Below are positions 48,548 to 61,200 of a DNA stretch of 64,000 bases, one piece after another. The translations under genes were made by a program, and so were the position numbers. Position 1 is the stretch's first letter. Every line of letters starts with the position of its first letter. The notes under the pieces were generated by a model that was not told where the DNA came from, did no database searches, and saw only the letters and a list, made by a program, of their open reading frames with translations. The stretch is from Chromera velia (taxonomy: Eukaryota; Sar; Chromeraceae): positions 30,404-94,403 of the forward strand of contig JAHBMJ010003070.1 of NCBI GenBank assembly GCA_018398765.1. Reading direction: 5' to 3'.

Positions 48548-49380
48548 CACTTCCTTTCATAGTTTCGTGACTGTGCCCGCAGCGTTTTAGATTGAAGATG
48601 ATCAAGCAGAGGCTGAAGGTGTGGGGTTGGGATCTGAAGATGATGAAGCAGAGGCCGAGGCAGAAGTGGGAGAGTCGGAGCCCCCAACTCATGCCTTTTT
48701 AGCCATATGCTCAGTAAAAAGGAATCCTTTCCCCCATCGAGCCATATTGGGCGGGAGGGCAGGGGAAGGCCGGGACACTCAGACTGCGAAGACTGCGGAG
48801 ACGTAGGAGACGGCAAGATTCTATTGGGAAGGGGGGTCGATGGGGTAGGCGAGCGGTGGAGGAGTTCAGATAGGGGGAGGTGGGGGGGGGGGATAAAGAG
48901 AGTTGGAGGGCGGCGGAGCTGGATCTCGAGGGGGGGGGAGGGGGGGCAAGACATTCGTAGGGTGGTCCTGGCAGGCGGCAGAGCTTGACTTTGACAAGGG
49001 GGCAGGGCCCCCCCTACTTTGAGGGGGGGACGCCGGGGGTGATGCCCCTATAGGCTCATTGACAAGCAATATCGATATGTGCAGGACTGGCATAAGATCG
49101 ATCTCTTGGCCATGCAAATGCATTCAATTAAGCTATAGAATCTTCGATGGCAAAAAAGAACTGGTATGGGACAGACATAGCTGCATATTCTCCTGTATAT
49201 CTGGAGGATGGAGGTAACAGGCCCACCAGTAGGTCCAAATTTGCAGTCAATCCTGCGTCTGTGCATGCAGCTAAGCAGCAGCTTTTTGACTGACCTTGCT
49301 ATGAAAATTAGTGAACTCTGCATGCACAGTTCAATCAAGCTTCTGTCTGTACACGTGCTGAGAGAATCAAATCTTCAGGC
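48548..49380. other. Intergenic, G-rich in part
   Basis: GGGGGG runs (48880-49030) and ordinary DNA to 49380. No gene recognised. Confidence 0.4.
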
Positions 49381-50146
49381 CAGAAGTCCTATATGAAGAT
49401 AAACACGCAGACGTTGAACTTCTCTCCACTTTCACCTTTCCTGCTTGAATGACGGCCTCTCCACTTCCATCTTTCTGTCTCTTTGCATGACGGCCTCTCC
49501 ACTTCCATCTTTCTCTCTGTTTACATCACGGCCTCTTCAGTTTCATCTTTCTGTCTGTTTATATGGCGGCCTCTCCACTTTCATCTTTCTGTCTGTTTGT
49601 ACGACGGCCTCTCCACTTTCATCTTTCTGTCTGTTTACATGGCGGCCTCTCCACTTTCATCTTTCTGTCTGTTTGTACGACAGCCTCTCCACTTCTATCT
49701 TTCTGTCTGTTTGCATGACGGCCTCTCCACTTGCATCTTTCTGTCTCTTTGCATGACGGCCTCTCCACTTCCATCTTTCTGTCTGTTTACATGACGGCCT
49801 CTCCACTTTCATCTTTCTATCTGTTTGCATGACACCTCTCCGCTTCCATCTTTCTATCTGTTTGCATGGCGCCTCTTCACTTTCATCTTTCTGTCTATTT
49901 GCATGGCGCCTCTCCACTTCCATCTTTCTGTCTAACAGTGTTTCCATGATAGCCTCTCCACTTACATCTTTCTGTCTGTTTGCATGGCGCCTCAGAGTCT
50001 CCACTTTCATCTTTCTGTTTGTTTGCATGGCGCCTCTCCACTTTCGTCTTTCTGTCTAGCTGTTTGCACGACGGCTTCTCCACCTCCATCTTTCTGTCTG
50101 TTTCCATGACAGCCTCTCCACTTCCATCTTTCTGTCTGTTTGCATG
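49381..50146. repeat. 38-bp minisatellite, left part
   Basis: About 18 imperfect units containing CTCTCCACTTTCATCTTTCT and GTTTGCATG, with local 37-44 bp variants. It starts with the head of the interspersed repeat also seen at 53224. The array is interrupted at 50147 by the hAT element and resumes at 52054. Confidence 0.92.
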
Positions 50147-52053
50147 CAGTGCATTGAAAGCAATAATTGTAATTGCAATAATTGCAAATAATTGGGAGCA
50201 ATAATTCATTGCAAGCTCTTAGCTCATTGCAATTTATTGCAATAATTGTATATAATTTTAAAATTGAGAGTCTAAGGTGTTTTATTGGGCTCAAAACTAG
50301 TGAAAAAACAAGGCCAAACGCGCGTTATAGGGCGCCAAAGCGATCAAGCATACGCGTGGTGCAAAGTGGGCGTGGTACGCGCGCAGTGCGACTGCTTTGC
50401 ACGCAATTAAGCCGCGTAGACCAATGAAACACGCGTACGTGTACGCGTACAATACTGTTACATGTATGTGTTTATGGAAACGGCTCGGTCTTCTGTTGTT
50501 GTTTGTTGTTTGGCAGCTTCAGCCGACTAAGTAAAGCAAAGGAGCAGTGAGAAGAGTTCTGAGTTTCTCCTTTCTTTTAACGATGTCGTACTGTGGCCTT
50601 GCACCAGAACATATTTTCAAACACTTCTACGAACAGACTCCGTTGCAAGGCAGTGCAGAGACAAACGACAAAGGAGAGGTCATCAAAGGCAAGTATGCCT
50701 GTCTGCTCTGCAAGAAGCAGGGCAACTCTTCATCATACACTCTGAAAAAAGGGGCTGGCTTCACTCCAGCAGCACTCTGAAGTTTGAAGCGTACGTCACC
50801 TCTGACAGCCGAAAGAACGACTGCGAGGATCCTCATTTTGAGACGGCGATCGTGAAGGTGATCAACCAGAGAGGTGGAGCAAGTGTTGTCTTCACCAGAG
50901 CAGAGAAAGAGGCCTTGAACAAGGGCCACTGGCGCCTCGAGGATCGTTCCGATGCCGACGACGAACAACCCGCAGGTCCACGAGGCTCTGTTGAGAGCGA
51001 TGGAGGCAACTTTGCTTTGAAGGCGCTCAAGCGGACCACCGAACAGCGCGCGAAGGCACTGGAAGCCTCACGATCTCCGTACAAGAACCCGATCTTTCTG
51101 CCTGGAACCACTTACATCGTTGAGCGTCTGTTCTCGGCCGCGAAGTTGATCCAGTCCGACAAGCGCACCTCTCTGGACCCTTCCACTCTTGAGGTGATTG
51201 CCTCTCTCAAGGTAAAGAGGAGCTACTGGGACATTGAGACAGTGGCCACAGTAATGAAGACCGAGATGCCTGAGCGTGTCGGTTCTGAACAGTTTGACCA
51301 ACGTGCTTACTGGGAGAATGAAGAGGCGTCTCTCCGTCGTTTTATGAAAGTCGATTAAACTTGATGCCAAGGCTTAACTGCAACAGAGCCTGCCTTCATA
51401 TTGCATTCATCTGCATCCATTGTTATGAAATTGTATGCCTTGATACGTTTCTTTGATTCATGAATGATACTGAGTGATGCACAAAAATGTTGTGGCCTTC
51501 GTGTCTTCTCGTTTCTACTATTGTGTGATCGATTGCATGGATGTTTTCGTGGATATGGCCTTGTTTGCATGCAGCATACTCACAAAACTGAAGTACTATA
51601 CGTGCCAGCAATAAGTTTTTACTGCTTGTACGTACAGTTACAGAATTTTCATGTTATGAACCGTACATGAAAGTGTGTTCATATTGTTCATCATTCATAT
51701 TGAATTCTAAGTTTATATTTTCTATGTTAAAAAATAAAAATAGTTATTGTTGAATATATTACAGGTATTAATACCAAGTAATAGCTTAGTAATGAGTTGT
51801 ATAACTTAGTACAACTCCTTTCAAAGATTTTAAATTCATTTATATAAGTATTAAAATACTGTACATCACATTGAATATGCATAAAAAAACACAAAAATGT
51901 TATTAATAGTCCTTTAAACACCCTAGAGCACTTAGAAAAATTAACTTTTTGTTTTATAGGCAATTATTGACAATTAATTGCAACTATTGCAATAATTGTT
52001 TGCATCAAACTGGTCAAAGCAATTTATTTGCAACTTATTTGTTCAATGCACTG
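50147..52053 (+). mobile_element. Defective hAT transposon, 1,907 bp, 8-bp target duplication
   Basis: The ends CAGTGCATTGAA (50147-50158) and TTCAATGCACTG (52042-52053) are perfect 12-bp inverted repeats with the hAT-type CAGTG start. Direct flanks TTTGCATG at 50139-50146 and 52054-52061 are an exact 8-bp duplication made from the minisatellite unit. Subterminal GCAATAATTG words cluster at both ends (50160-50250 and 51960-52000) and could be transposase-binding sites. The body encodes the two ends of a hAT transposase but lacks the central catalytic part. Confidence 0.93.
50583..51358 (+). pseudogene. hAT transposase remnant (BED-finger-like start and C-terminal dimerisation region)
   Basis: From ATG 50583 the frame gives a short N-terminus with YACLLCKKQ, a BED-type zinc-finger first half. 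After an A-run near 50741-50746 a frameshift is needed: the second half of the finger (GWLHSSSTLKFEAYVTS) is in another frame, which continues to TAA at 51356-51358. The C-terminus has VERLFSAAKLIQSDKRTSLD followed by PSTLEVIASLK and YWD, the hAT dimerisation signature. Only about 258 codons remain where active hAT transposases have about 600, so the DDE catalytic core is deleted. It could be mobilised only by another copy's enzyme. Confidence 0.85.
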
Positions 52054-52660
52054 TTTGCATGACGGCCTCTCCACTTCCATCTTTTTGTCTGTTTCCATAA
52101 CGGCCTCTCCACTTCTATCTTTCTGTCTGTTTGCACAACGGCCTCTCCACTTTCATCTTTCTATCTGTTTACATGACGGCCTCTTTACTTTAATCGTTCT
52201 GTCTTCTTGCACAACGGCCTCTCCACTTTCATCTTTCTGTCTGTTTGCATGATGGCCTCTCCACTTCCGTCTCTCTCTCTATTTATATGACGGCCTCTCC
52301 ATTTCCATCTTTCTTTCTTTCTTCTTGCACGACAGCCTCTCCACTTTCATATTCCCATCTTTTTTTTTTGTTTGCTTGGTGGGTCTAAGCTTTCTTCTGT
52401 TGTGCGCTGTCGAACATGACGATTCTCCACTTTTATCTATCTTGCCTGCTTACATGACTACTTTCCGCTAGCTTCCATCTTTCCTGCCTGCGTGTTAAGG
52501 GCCTCTCCAGTTTCATCCTATCTGCAGGCCCGTCTGCTTGCAGAAAGTCCGCTTCACTTTCATCTTCCTTGTCTCCTCATATAACGACCTTTCAGTCTTC
52601 ATCTTTCTTGTCTGTCTGCGTGTATGACCTCTCATTGGAACAAACAATACTCTAAATCTC
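52054..52660. repeat. 38-bp minisatellite, right part, degenerating
   Basis: Units like those left of the hAT element continue, becoming diverged after about 52330 (CCTGCCTG and CTTGTCTG variants). Confidence 0.85.
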
Positions 52661-53223
52661 GTCTGGTTAATAATTCCGTACAAAAGCTGACGTCTATTCT
52701 AGTTTCATTTCTCTGGTTTTCTTTTTTGTTTTCATATGTTTGGATGCTAGCTTTTTCTAGACCACAGAGAATGTTTTTGCCTTCCTAAAATGTGAAATTT
52801 AAAGCAGAATCATTTGGAGGAGGATGGAGGATGGAGTTTATAACATTTGAACAAAAAACAACAAAGACTTCCTCACAAGGAATTTCTAGCAGAATTTTCA
52901 ACATATTCACCATAGCAATACATTGTAAGTTTCCGTTTCTGTAAGGTTCTTGTTGGGGAGAGATTTAGTAGGAAAACCGAAAAGACTTACGTTTATTTAA
53001 AGCCCTATTTACAGCTAGACATATAAAATTAGAGATAGAAACAAAAGAAAAAAAAAAGTGTAAACTTACGTAATTTCAGTTATAATTTATGTAGCACTGT
53101 GGGTAATTTACCAAATTTTGAATACTTTTGACAAAGATAGATAAAGAACTTTGAAAAAAAAAATGATAGAACTTGAAATGGTTTGAATAGTTATGAATGG
53201 TTGTGGAATAGTATAAGAACAAA
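52661..53223. other. AT-rich spacer
   Basis: No gene or repeat boundary recognised. Confidence 0.5.
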
Positions 53224-53480
53224 CCAGAACTCCTATATATGAAGATGAAGATGCAAACATTAAACTTCTCTTCACTTTTATCTTTCGTGCTTGAATGATG
53301 AACTCTCCACTTCTATCTTTCTGTCTGTTTGCATGATAGTCTTTCCACTTTCATCGTCCAGACTCCAGACAGTCTTTTTACAAGACGGCCCTGAGGATTA
53401 ATACTAAGACGCTTTGGTCCAGACGATTTTTTGCTGGGCCCCGGCATGCCACTGGAGCCTGTGGAAGTGGCATCCTGCAT
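53224..53480 (+). repeat. Interspersed repeat copy (direct)
   Basis: The head matches 49381 onward (CCAGAA(C/G)TCCTATAT...CTTGAATGA). The full length matches the inverted copy at 24597-24829. It carries only about two minisatellite-like units, so it resembles an unexpanded form. Confidence 0.85.
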
Positions 53481-53875
53481 CAGAATATTCAGAGCTTTAG
53501 TTTCATTGAGCTCTAGCTAGGGCTTTGGAAATCTTTGGAATGCTTTGGATGCCATCTGCCCAATTCTCCACCGTCGTTGAAACGTTAATTGATTCCGGAA
53601 GCAGATGTGGCATTGTGACTGAGATGTCTTCAGGCATGGCAGCAAATTCTCCAAGCAGAAGCTCTTGCAGGATGTGCATTCCTTCATTGCAGCAGGATCT
53701 GTGCTGACAGGCAATAAAGCAAGAAAAACAGGACCGCAGCTAACGGATCAGAGCGCGGGTCGCTACACTTTTGGGATTGAGCTGAACGTATTTTTTCCTG
53801 TCGTCTGTTTGGCATCTCTTTCTTCGGCCATATTCCTTTTTGGTCCGCCTTCGTGTGTCCAAAGTGGTGACAGCG

Positions 53876-56800
53876 ATGGATGCACCCCGAAGAGAGGAAA
53901 CGGGAGCACTACCCGATTCCCTCATTTCTCGTGATGGTCTGCCGTCTCCAATCCCCCCACTCTCATCTGTTCCGAGCGAGTGCCTGCACTTCCTGTTAGA
54001 GTGCGCTTTCGGAAATCCCCAGTTGGATGGTTGGAACGTCCACGCTGAGGTGCAAAGGATTTTGGAGAATGTTCTGGAAGCCTCACGTGGTTGGGAGTTG
54101 GATACAAGCACGGAAAGAGAAAGAAGGAGACGGAGTTTGGACCCAACCTGCAGAGGCGGTGAAGAAGCGCCAATAGGGGGAAACGGTTCTTCTTTGTCTC
54201 TGTCCCGAGATGAGGGTTGCGTTGCGTTAAATTATTGTCTGTATCTGTTGACCCCCCTCCTCGGTGTACTTGATGAGTGGTCGAGCCTTCTCTCTGCGTT
54301 CCATTCGGATGCGCAGACAGACACACAGATACAGAGACAGGAATGCCAAGAGGGCACAGATAGGCACAAGAAGAGGGAGGGGGAGATGGAGGGAGCCCCG
54401 TCGTTCCCCTCAGATCTGCACTTGTGTCCTGTGGACGTAAGGAAATGGAGGGAGAGGCTGGAGATAGCTGTAGGCGGTTGTCTCCTTCTCGGGGGAGAGG
54501 GAGGTGGAATGACAAAGGAACGAGGTGGCGGTGTTCGCGTTTGTGTGCCTCTGTCTCTTCCATCTCCCTCGACTGACAAAGAGCGTGAGGCTCTTTTCGT
54601 TGGATTGAGTGAGAGTTTGTTTGCTCTTTTGAGCTTTATGTCCAGACGTTGTGTTCCCTTTGTTCTCTGGGCAGGTGTGCGTCCGTGGGTCCTCCGTTTC
54701 TCTTATCGCTACCTGTCGAGCTCTGAGGCGCTTTCAAAAAGGGCAGACGTTGCAGTTGCGCTCTTTAAGAGACAACTCCCTGCGTTGCTCTCGCTGTCCT
54801 CGTCTGTAGAGTGGGTCAGGTTTACAGGGTCCCACCCCTTCGCCTCCCAGTGTGCAAAGATGAGAATTGAACAGGCCTGCGGTCGGGTGGGGCCGTTGAA
54901 ACTTTGCAGAGAGGGAGAGGGTACTGGAAAGTGGAATGAAAATAAAGCAAGGGAGACCTTGAATTCCTTGTCGAGCGGCACTGGTCGCAGGTCGTCGGTT
55001 GGCTTTGGTTGTGGTTGTTCTGGGCTCTGTTCTCTCACAGGGAGGGGGACAGAAGAACGAAGAGAGGGGGGGAGCGGGTGGGACGGGGGTTTTGCAGCTT
55101 CCTCCTCTTCCTCAAGTTCATCCTCTTCCTCCTCCTCCTCCCCCTCTTCTTCTTCTTCTTCGTGTGGGGCGGACACGAAGGTTCAGGCTGTCCCTCTTGT
55201 GCTGTGCGTGGAGTTCTGCCTTCCTCCTGATGCCTCGAGGCTCTCGGTAGAAGGGGGGGAGGTGAACGGAGGGGGGCAGAGAGGAGAGGTCGAATGGGGG
55301 CGTCTCTGCTTTGAAGCTGTGGGCAGGGAGTCGGTTGAGGGAAAGAGGGAAAAGGAGGAGGAGGGAAAGAGGTTGAGGAGTATGGGACAGAAGACATTCG
55401 TTGATTGGGCTGCAAGGGTCGGTTGGTCGGTCGTTATGTTGTTCCGTTTTTCTTTTTCCCTTCCTCGTTCCTTTTCAGTTGTTGTTTTGTCTTCTGAAGA
55501 CTTGCGTGAGCTTGTGGTAGGAGGGATGGAGGAGGAGGCAGATTGGTTTGCTGCTGCTTGACTACATTGTATCTGTCCGCATGCGGGAACCGACCAGCAA
55601 TGGTGTCAATCAATCAATTGGGAGGAGCACATACTGGATAGAGAAGAGAAGAAAGGATTGCCTGGGTTCGTGGGCCTTCACGCTGCGCCTCCAATGACAT
55701 TCTTTGACAATGCAAAGAAGGTGAATTCTTTCTTTTTTATGCCTGCAGGCAGTTCTGTCTCTCCTTGATCACTCCTCTCAATCAGAAGAACAAAAGGAAT
55801 TTCAGAAAACCTGTGAGATCTCCGTGATGCTTCTCAACGGAATGGTCGGAATCTCAACAACCCAAACGGGCCCCCCCGTGCAAGCACAGAAAGACGAACA
55901 CCCCAAGTCAATTCCAGCTCCATCAAAAACCATACTTGCGTCCCACCCAGCAGACGAAGAAATGACAGCAATTCCTTCGTCGACGAGATCACCCACAGAA
56001 AATATTCTGTCAAGGCAACCAGCACAAAATCAGAAGAGAGACCGACGGACCACTGACTTCTACCGCCCCTCCTCACAAGTGCACCTTCCAAAAAGTGCAA
56101 CTCCCACCTCAGTCATTCCGTCTTCTTCTTTTTCTCTTTCTTCTGCGTCTGCCAGAGAGTACGGGGACGAGGAGGGGGGGGCACAGGCGTTGTCTGTCTG
56201 CCCGTGTCTGCCGCTCTGTGCGGCAGTGCTCAACAGTGAAATTCCAACTCTTCTCCCTCCAGATCCCGCTGTGCTGCGCCATTTTCTGTTGGCCTTGCAC
56301 GACCAACGAGCGGGAGGAGATGAAAAAAAAAAGAGCAGTAGAGATCGGACAAGCGGGCCCCCCACGGCATGCCCCTTTCGCGGTGCTTGGGAAGAGGTGG
56401 TCTCTCGCATGGCGTCTCTTTCTTCTTCTTTCGCAGGACGCCCGCAGAGGCAAAGAGAAGGCCAAGAAGGCGTCCCCATTCCCCTTTTTCATAAACTTTC
56501 CGTTGACCTCAGTAGCGCTTTGTCGCTATGCAAAACGGCAGCAGGTGGGCGTCTGTTGTTGTTGGAGCTTCCGTGGGTGGACATGTGTAGAGGTGGAGGG
56601 AGACGGGGAAAGAATGGGCAGCAGCAACAGAAGCAGAAAACTCCGATAGATGCACAGAGAGAGGAGACAAGCAGAGTGTGGTCGAGATTGATGGCGTCTG
56701 CTGTCGAGGGTCTTCTCTCGTCTTCTCAGCAGGGTTCGATTTCTGACCGTGCGCTGTTAGACGATGCGAGAAGATTGTTAGTGGTCGATAGGGAAGGGAG

Positions 56801-58205
56801 AAAGGAGGCTTGTAGTTCAGACGTGGAAGCAGGGGAGAGCAGATGGGAGTTTGTTGAGAAGAGGGAGATGACGAAAGAGGGTAATTGGTTGGTCGACAGT
56901 CTGTGCGGGATTCTACCCCCTGACCTTGATACAAGCAAGCATCGGGAGCAGCACGACGGTCGGAGGGTTGGAGACAGGAGGAAGACGGAAGGGGGAAGCG
57001 GTTTTGACGGAGGGGCGGAAGAGCGAAAAGGAGAGGAGGGCGAAGAGGAAGAGAAGAGGCGGAAAGAGTCAAACGAACAAGAAAAAGAGTTCCCGTCAGT
57101 CATTCAGTGATCTCCTCTTTGACTAGCAGTGCATTCCTAGCGATGCAATGTCTGCGTGTGTTGCGATTAGTTACTGATGCCGTTAGGAAGCAAAGGCCGA
57201 ATCTCTCCCTCGTGCCGCTTGCTCCAGTTTCCTCGTCAATATAGTGTTCCCTCTACTTTGTTCTACCGGCTTGAATGAGTTGTCCAGCAGTCGAAGTAAA
57301 TATTTGCTTTTCGCCCTTTTTCTGTCTTCACTTTTCTATTGTGTAAGTTGCGCGCTTTCTACTGTCCGACAAAATTGCTTGTTGCTCCTTGTATTCTCAT
57401 CAGCATTAGAATGCATGTAAGGAAAGTCTTCTTTCTCCCAATCCTTCCTTCCTTCCGCCTTGCTGCAGGACTGGTGCCCTCTTCCTTTTGTCCAAAAGAG
57501 TGAACGAGGGGATGAGCCCAGATGCCCCCAGTGACGTGAGGTCTTTCTGGAGGGAGCCCAGAAGGGCAGAGAGGATCTTTCTCGGGTCCGTTGTTTGTAT
57601 CTCTATCTGTCTGTCTGTCTCTCCCTCTTTCTCTATCCGTCTCTGTATTCGTTCGTTCCATACCGCCTGCCTGTTGTTTCTTTCTGTCTGTCTCTCTCAT
57701 GCTCCCTTCCCCTGCTGCCATCTTTCCCACTCCTTGGTCCTTTCGTCTTCTTCTTTTTCTCAGCAAGCCTGCGGGAAGGTTCCAGGCAAGCAGGGAGGCA
57801 TCACACTGGAAAGATAGTGCAGCTGATGCAACCACCCAGTCCCCCGTCTCTCGCCCCCCCCCCAAGTGGCCCCTTGCGTGGGCTCAGAGGTGCCCAGATA
57901 GACAATCAGACTATATGTAGAGTTTTTGTCCGTTGCTGTCTCTGCCTTCAGGTGTATTTGCCATTTGGTCGAGACCTTCGTCCCCTTCCCCATACCCCTC
58001 CCTTTTCTGACCTCAAGGCTGAAGACAGAGGCGTGTCCCGGGGGGAGCGTGAAGAAGATGCAGAAAGAGAAGGCCCTTTTGAGGGAGAGAAGGAGAAGTC
58101 GGGGGCAGAGGGAGAGGGAGGGGGGGGCAGAAGGAGAAGGAGACAAGGGCGAAGAATGGTTCCAGACGGTGCTCGAATCTCTGGAAGCTCACATGCAGGT
58201 AGACC

Positions 58206-58237
<32 letters not shown>

Positions 58238-61200
58238 AATATGTGTGTGGAGTGGGGCAGTGAGTGCGTGGGTGGGTGTGCGTCTGTGTCAGAGTTCTTC
58301 CTGCCTCGTCTTGCGCCGTCAATGAATGCATGAATGAATGGAATGAAGAAACAAACAAACAAACAACCAACAAATAAGTGGATGATCGAATGGACGAATG
58401 CATGAATGACTACATGCAGGAATACGAGGCCCCGTTCTTCTACGAGATCTCATCTCTGGGTACAGGCGGCAGGCTGAGAGACGGCGATAGGGATCTGTTC
58501 TCTTCTCTCCAGATTCCGGTCGGGCCTGAGGGACGTGTGTGGAGCCCCCTGATGAGACTCTTCTCCGTCATCAGATGCCTTCTGAGGGATTCAGAAGTCC
58601 ACCAGATACTCACAAGAAGAAGAAAGGGATGTCACAAGGGAGGCGCGTCTTCAGGAAGGGGTGATGAGAAAGGAGACGGGGGGCGGGAGGAGGGCAGGAG
58701 CGCGTGGAGGGTGATGGTCCGTCTCCTTTCCTTCCCTGCAGCCAAGCTTGCAGTGTCACTTGAGGAGACCGAGAGAGTTGCGAGACCGTCTCCTTCAGTC
58801 TCAGTGGAGAGGAGAGAGGCATCATCAGAGGCAGGGAAAGAAGGGGGCGGTGCGGTTCTCTTTGCGCGTCTGCTTGATGACCTCACACGATTTTCCGAAT
58901 CTTTCTTCAGCGCAGAACAGAAAGAACCGGACGGAGGAGAGAGGGTGGATGACTCCGAAGAAGCTGCGTGGAGCGACGCGGGGGTGGTCTACAGGCGGGC
59001 AGTTTGCGCTTTGTGGGAGATTTGCGTCCAGTGCCTGCGTCTTTCTCTGTCCCTGTGCTTGGTGGAGGACCTTCACCTTCTTGTCGAGGAATTGACGGCA
59101 GTTTTCATGGTCGTCAGGTCGGTTTTTTTTGCGGTGTCTGCGTCTGGTGGTGTGTTTGAACTTATGCGTACAGAAAGAAAAACTTGTTGTTCTAGTCACA
59201 TGGGGGAAAAGGGGGCAACGTATTTGCGTGTGTTCTAGCTAGACTGTTTCTGCAGATGAAGTTTAGAGAGCTTTTCAGCGCGTTCATTGCACGCGTGTCC
59301 TTTCTCTCAAGGGAGAGGTGAAGGTAAGCATGCGTGTATGCTTGGAGGGAGAACGCATATGGAGAGAGGATGGGAAAGGGGCTGATGAATGGATGCACGT
59401 GCATGTGTATGTGAAAGCTCAATAAGTAGCACATACGTGTGCACCTGCCTGCCTGCCTGCAGTTGTGGAGACTCCGGCCCAGTCTGTCGAAATCTTCTGG
59501 GAGGGTCCGCGTTGGAGGGGCTCTTGTGGAGGATCCGTTGGGCCGCTTCTCCTTCTCCTTGTTCCTCATTCTTTTTGGGACAGAGGGAAAGGTCGGTTTC
59601 CTGGGGGTAAAGGAGCATCTTTGTGTCAGTCTGCAATGGTTTTTTTTTTTTGTGAACGCTCCGTCTATCCAAGTGTTCTCTTCTCCTCTCTATTCATCGC
59701 TCTCTATCTTTTTTGCCTTTTTCTTTTTCGGACTTTGAAAGGACGGTTCGGATTTTGAATTGTCTCTCGTTTTCGCGCAGAGGAAGGAAACACGCGTGGC
59801 ATGCGTGTCTTCTTTCGTACTGTTTTCTTGACTCCCTCGTGCTTGGATTAAGTACCTGTCCTTAACGTCTGCCTGTCCGATGCCTAGAGTTCCTAGGATG
59901 ACCAGAAGAGAAGAGCCCTACTCCTTTCTTTTCTTTTGTTGCAGGCGTGTCGGAGAGTCGCCTCACTTGCATTGCAAGGCCTTGAAGGCGGGGAAGGAGA
60001 TCGGAGGACAGAAGGAAAGAGGGGAGAACGAAGGGCTGAGTTCGAATGGAGGGGCCCTCCTTCTCTCCAATCTGCGGGTCTTTCTCCCATGTGAACAGGA
60101 CTTCATTCACGTCCGTTTTCTTTCAGTCAATTCTTTCTCCATGCTCTCAGACGAATTGTGCTCAGAGCGTTTCTCTCTCTTCCACTGCCAGCGCGTCTGT
60201 TTCTGCTTATCGCCAAAGAAAGGAAAGCTAACGGGGAGGGATGGTTCGCCTAGCTGACGGCAGCTCGCACAAGCACACTGTTGAGGGTCCACCAATGTTT
60301 CCACTTCCGCATGCAGCAATACTTTCAATCAGTTCACAGCGCCCTCTCCCTTTTCTGTCTTCAATTGTCGGCCGACTGGTATGAATGAAACAGGAGATGC
60401 CTCGGTTTTCTCAGACGCTTCATAATCTCCTGTCTTCACGCACCGCTCGTCTTGTGCTGCCTTCTCCTTCTTCGACTAATGGATGCTGCCTGCAGGTCGA
60501 GGCAGTAGGTTCCAAACCTAGAGGCCCTCGGGGAAGCGCGTGTGGAGGTGAGGGGGGAGGGGGAGGCAGAGATGGGGGTGGAGCCTCATCTTCCTCCTCA
60601 TCTTCTTCTTCTTCTTCTTCTTCTTCTTCTGCTAGTTCGAGCAGCTGGCAGCAGCAGCCGCCTCCCTCCAGTTGGGGCCGGTGGGGTTCTCTCAGCGGGT
60701 CGTTTTCCTTTCCGTTCCAGAGCGGGGGGTTGTTGTCGAGTGGGGTGCAGATGGAGGGACAAGAGGGAAGTGGGGGGAAGGAAAAGCGGAAGGGGGGGGG
60801 CGGTCGTCAGAGGTTCGATCCCTCCGTAGTCGAGCTGATGGTCGCAAGGTCCGTGTCGTCCCTTCTCAATTTGACTGATGAGATTTTGGGGCCTTTCAGT
60901 CAGTGCAGAAGCTCTGGGGGGGAATGTATTCATAATGAGGATAGAAAGAGGGGAGGGGGCGGGGGAAAAGGAAGGGAAAGAAGTAGAAGAGAGGAGGAGA
61001 GCCTTGAGGAGACGGCCAAGCGTCTCCTTGAAGGCTGTCGGAGCAGTCTGGTATCTCTAGCGAAACTTGCTGAAAATTCGTGGAGGGACGATTCCACCTC
61101 ACCCTTCTCTTCTTCCTCATCTTTGTCTGGTCATATGAATGCAAACACTTTGTTGTGCACTGTCCTAAACAGCGGTGCTTCCGATACTTTTGTTCTTCTG

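Noticed and set aside
47308-48692. Long minus-strand frame of Ser/Leu/Thr/His repeats
   Set aside because: Translation of (GAGT)n arrays; no complex sequence.
49381-52660. Regularly spaced repeats resembling a CRISPR array
   Set aside because: Units are contiguous 38-bp tandem repeats without unique spacers, in a eukaryotic context.
53922-54579. Minus-strand frames opposite the first FANCD2-like exon
   Set aside because: Low-complexity Pro/Ser shadows of the plus-strand coding exon without splice sites or domains.
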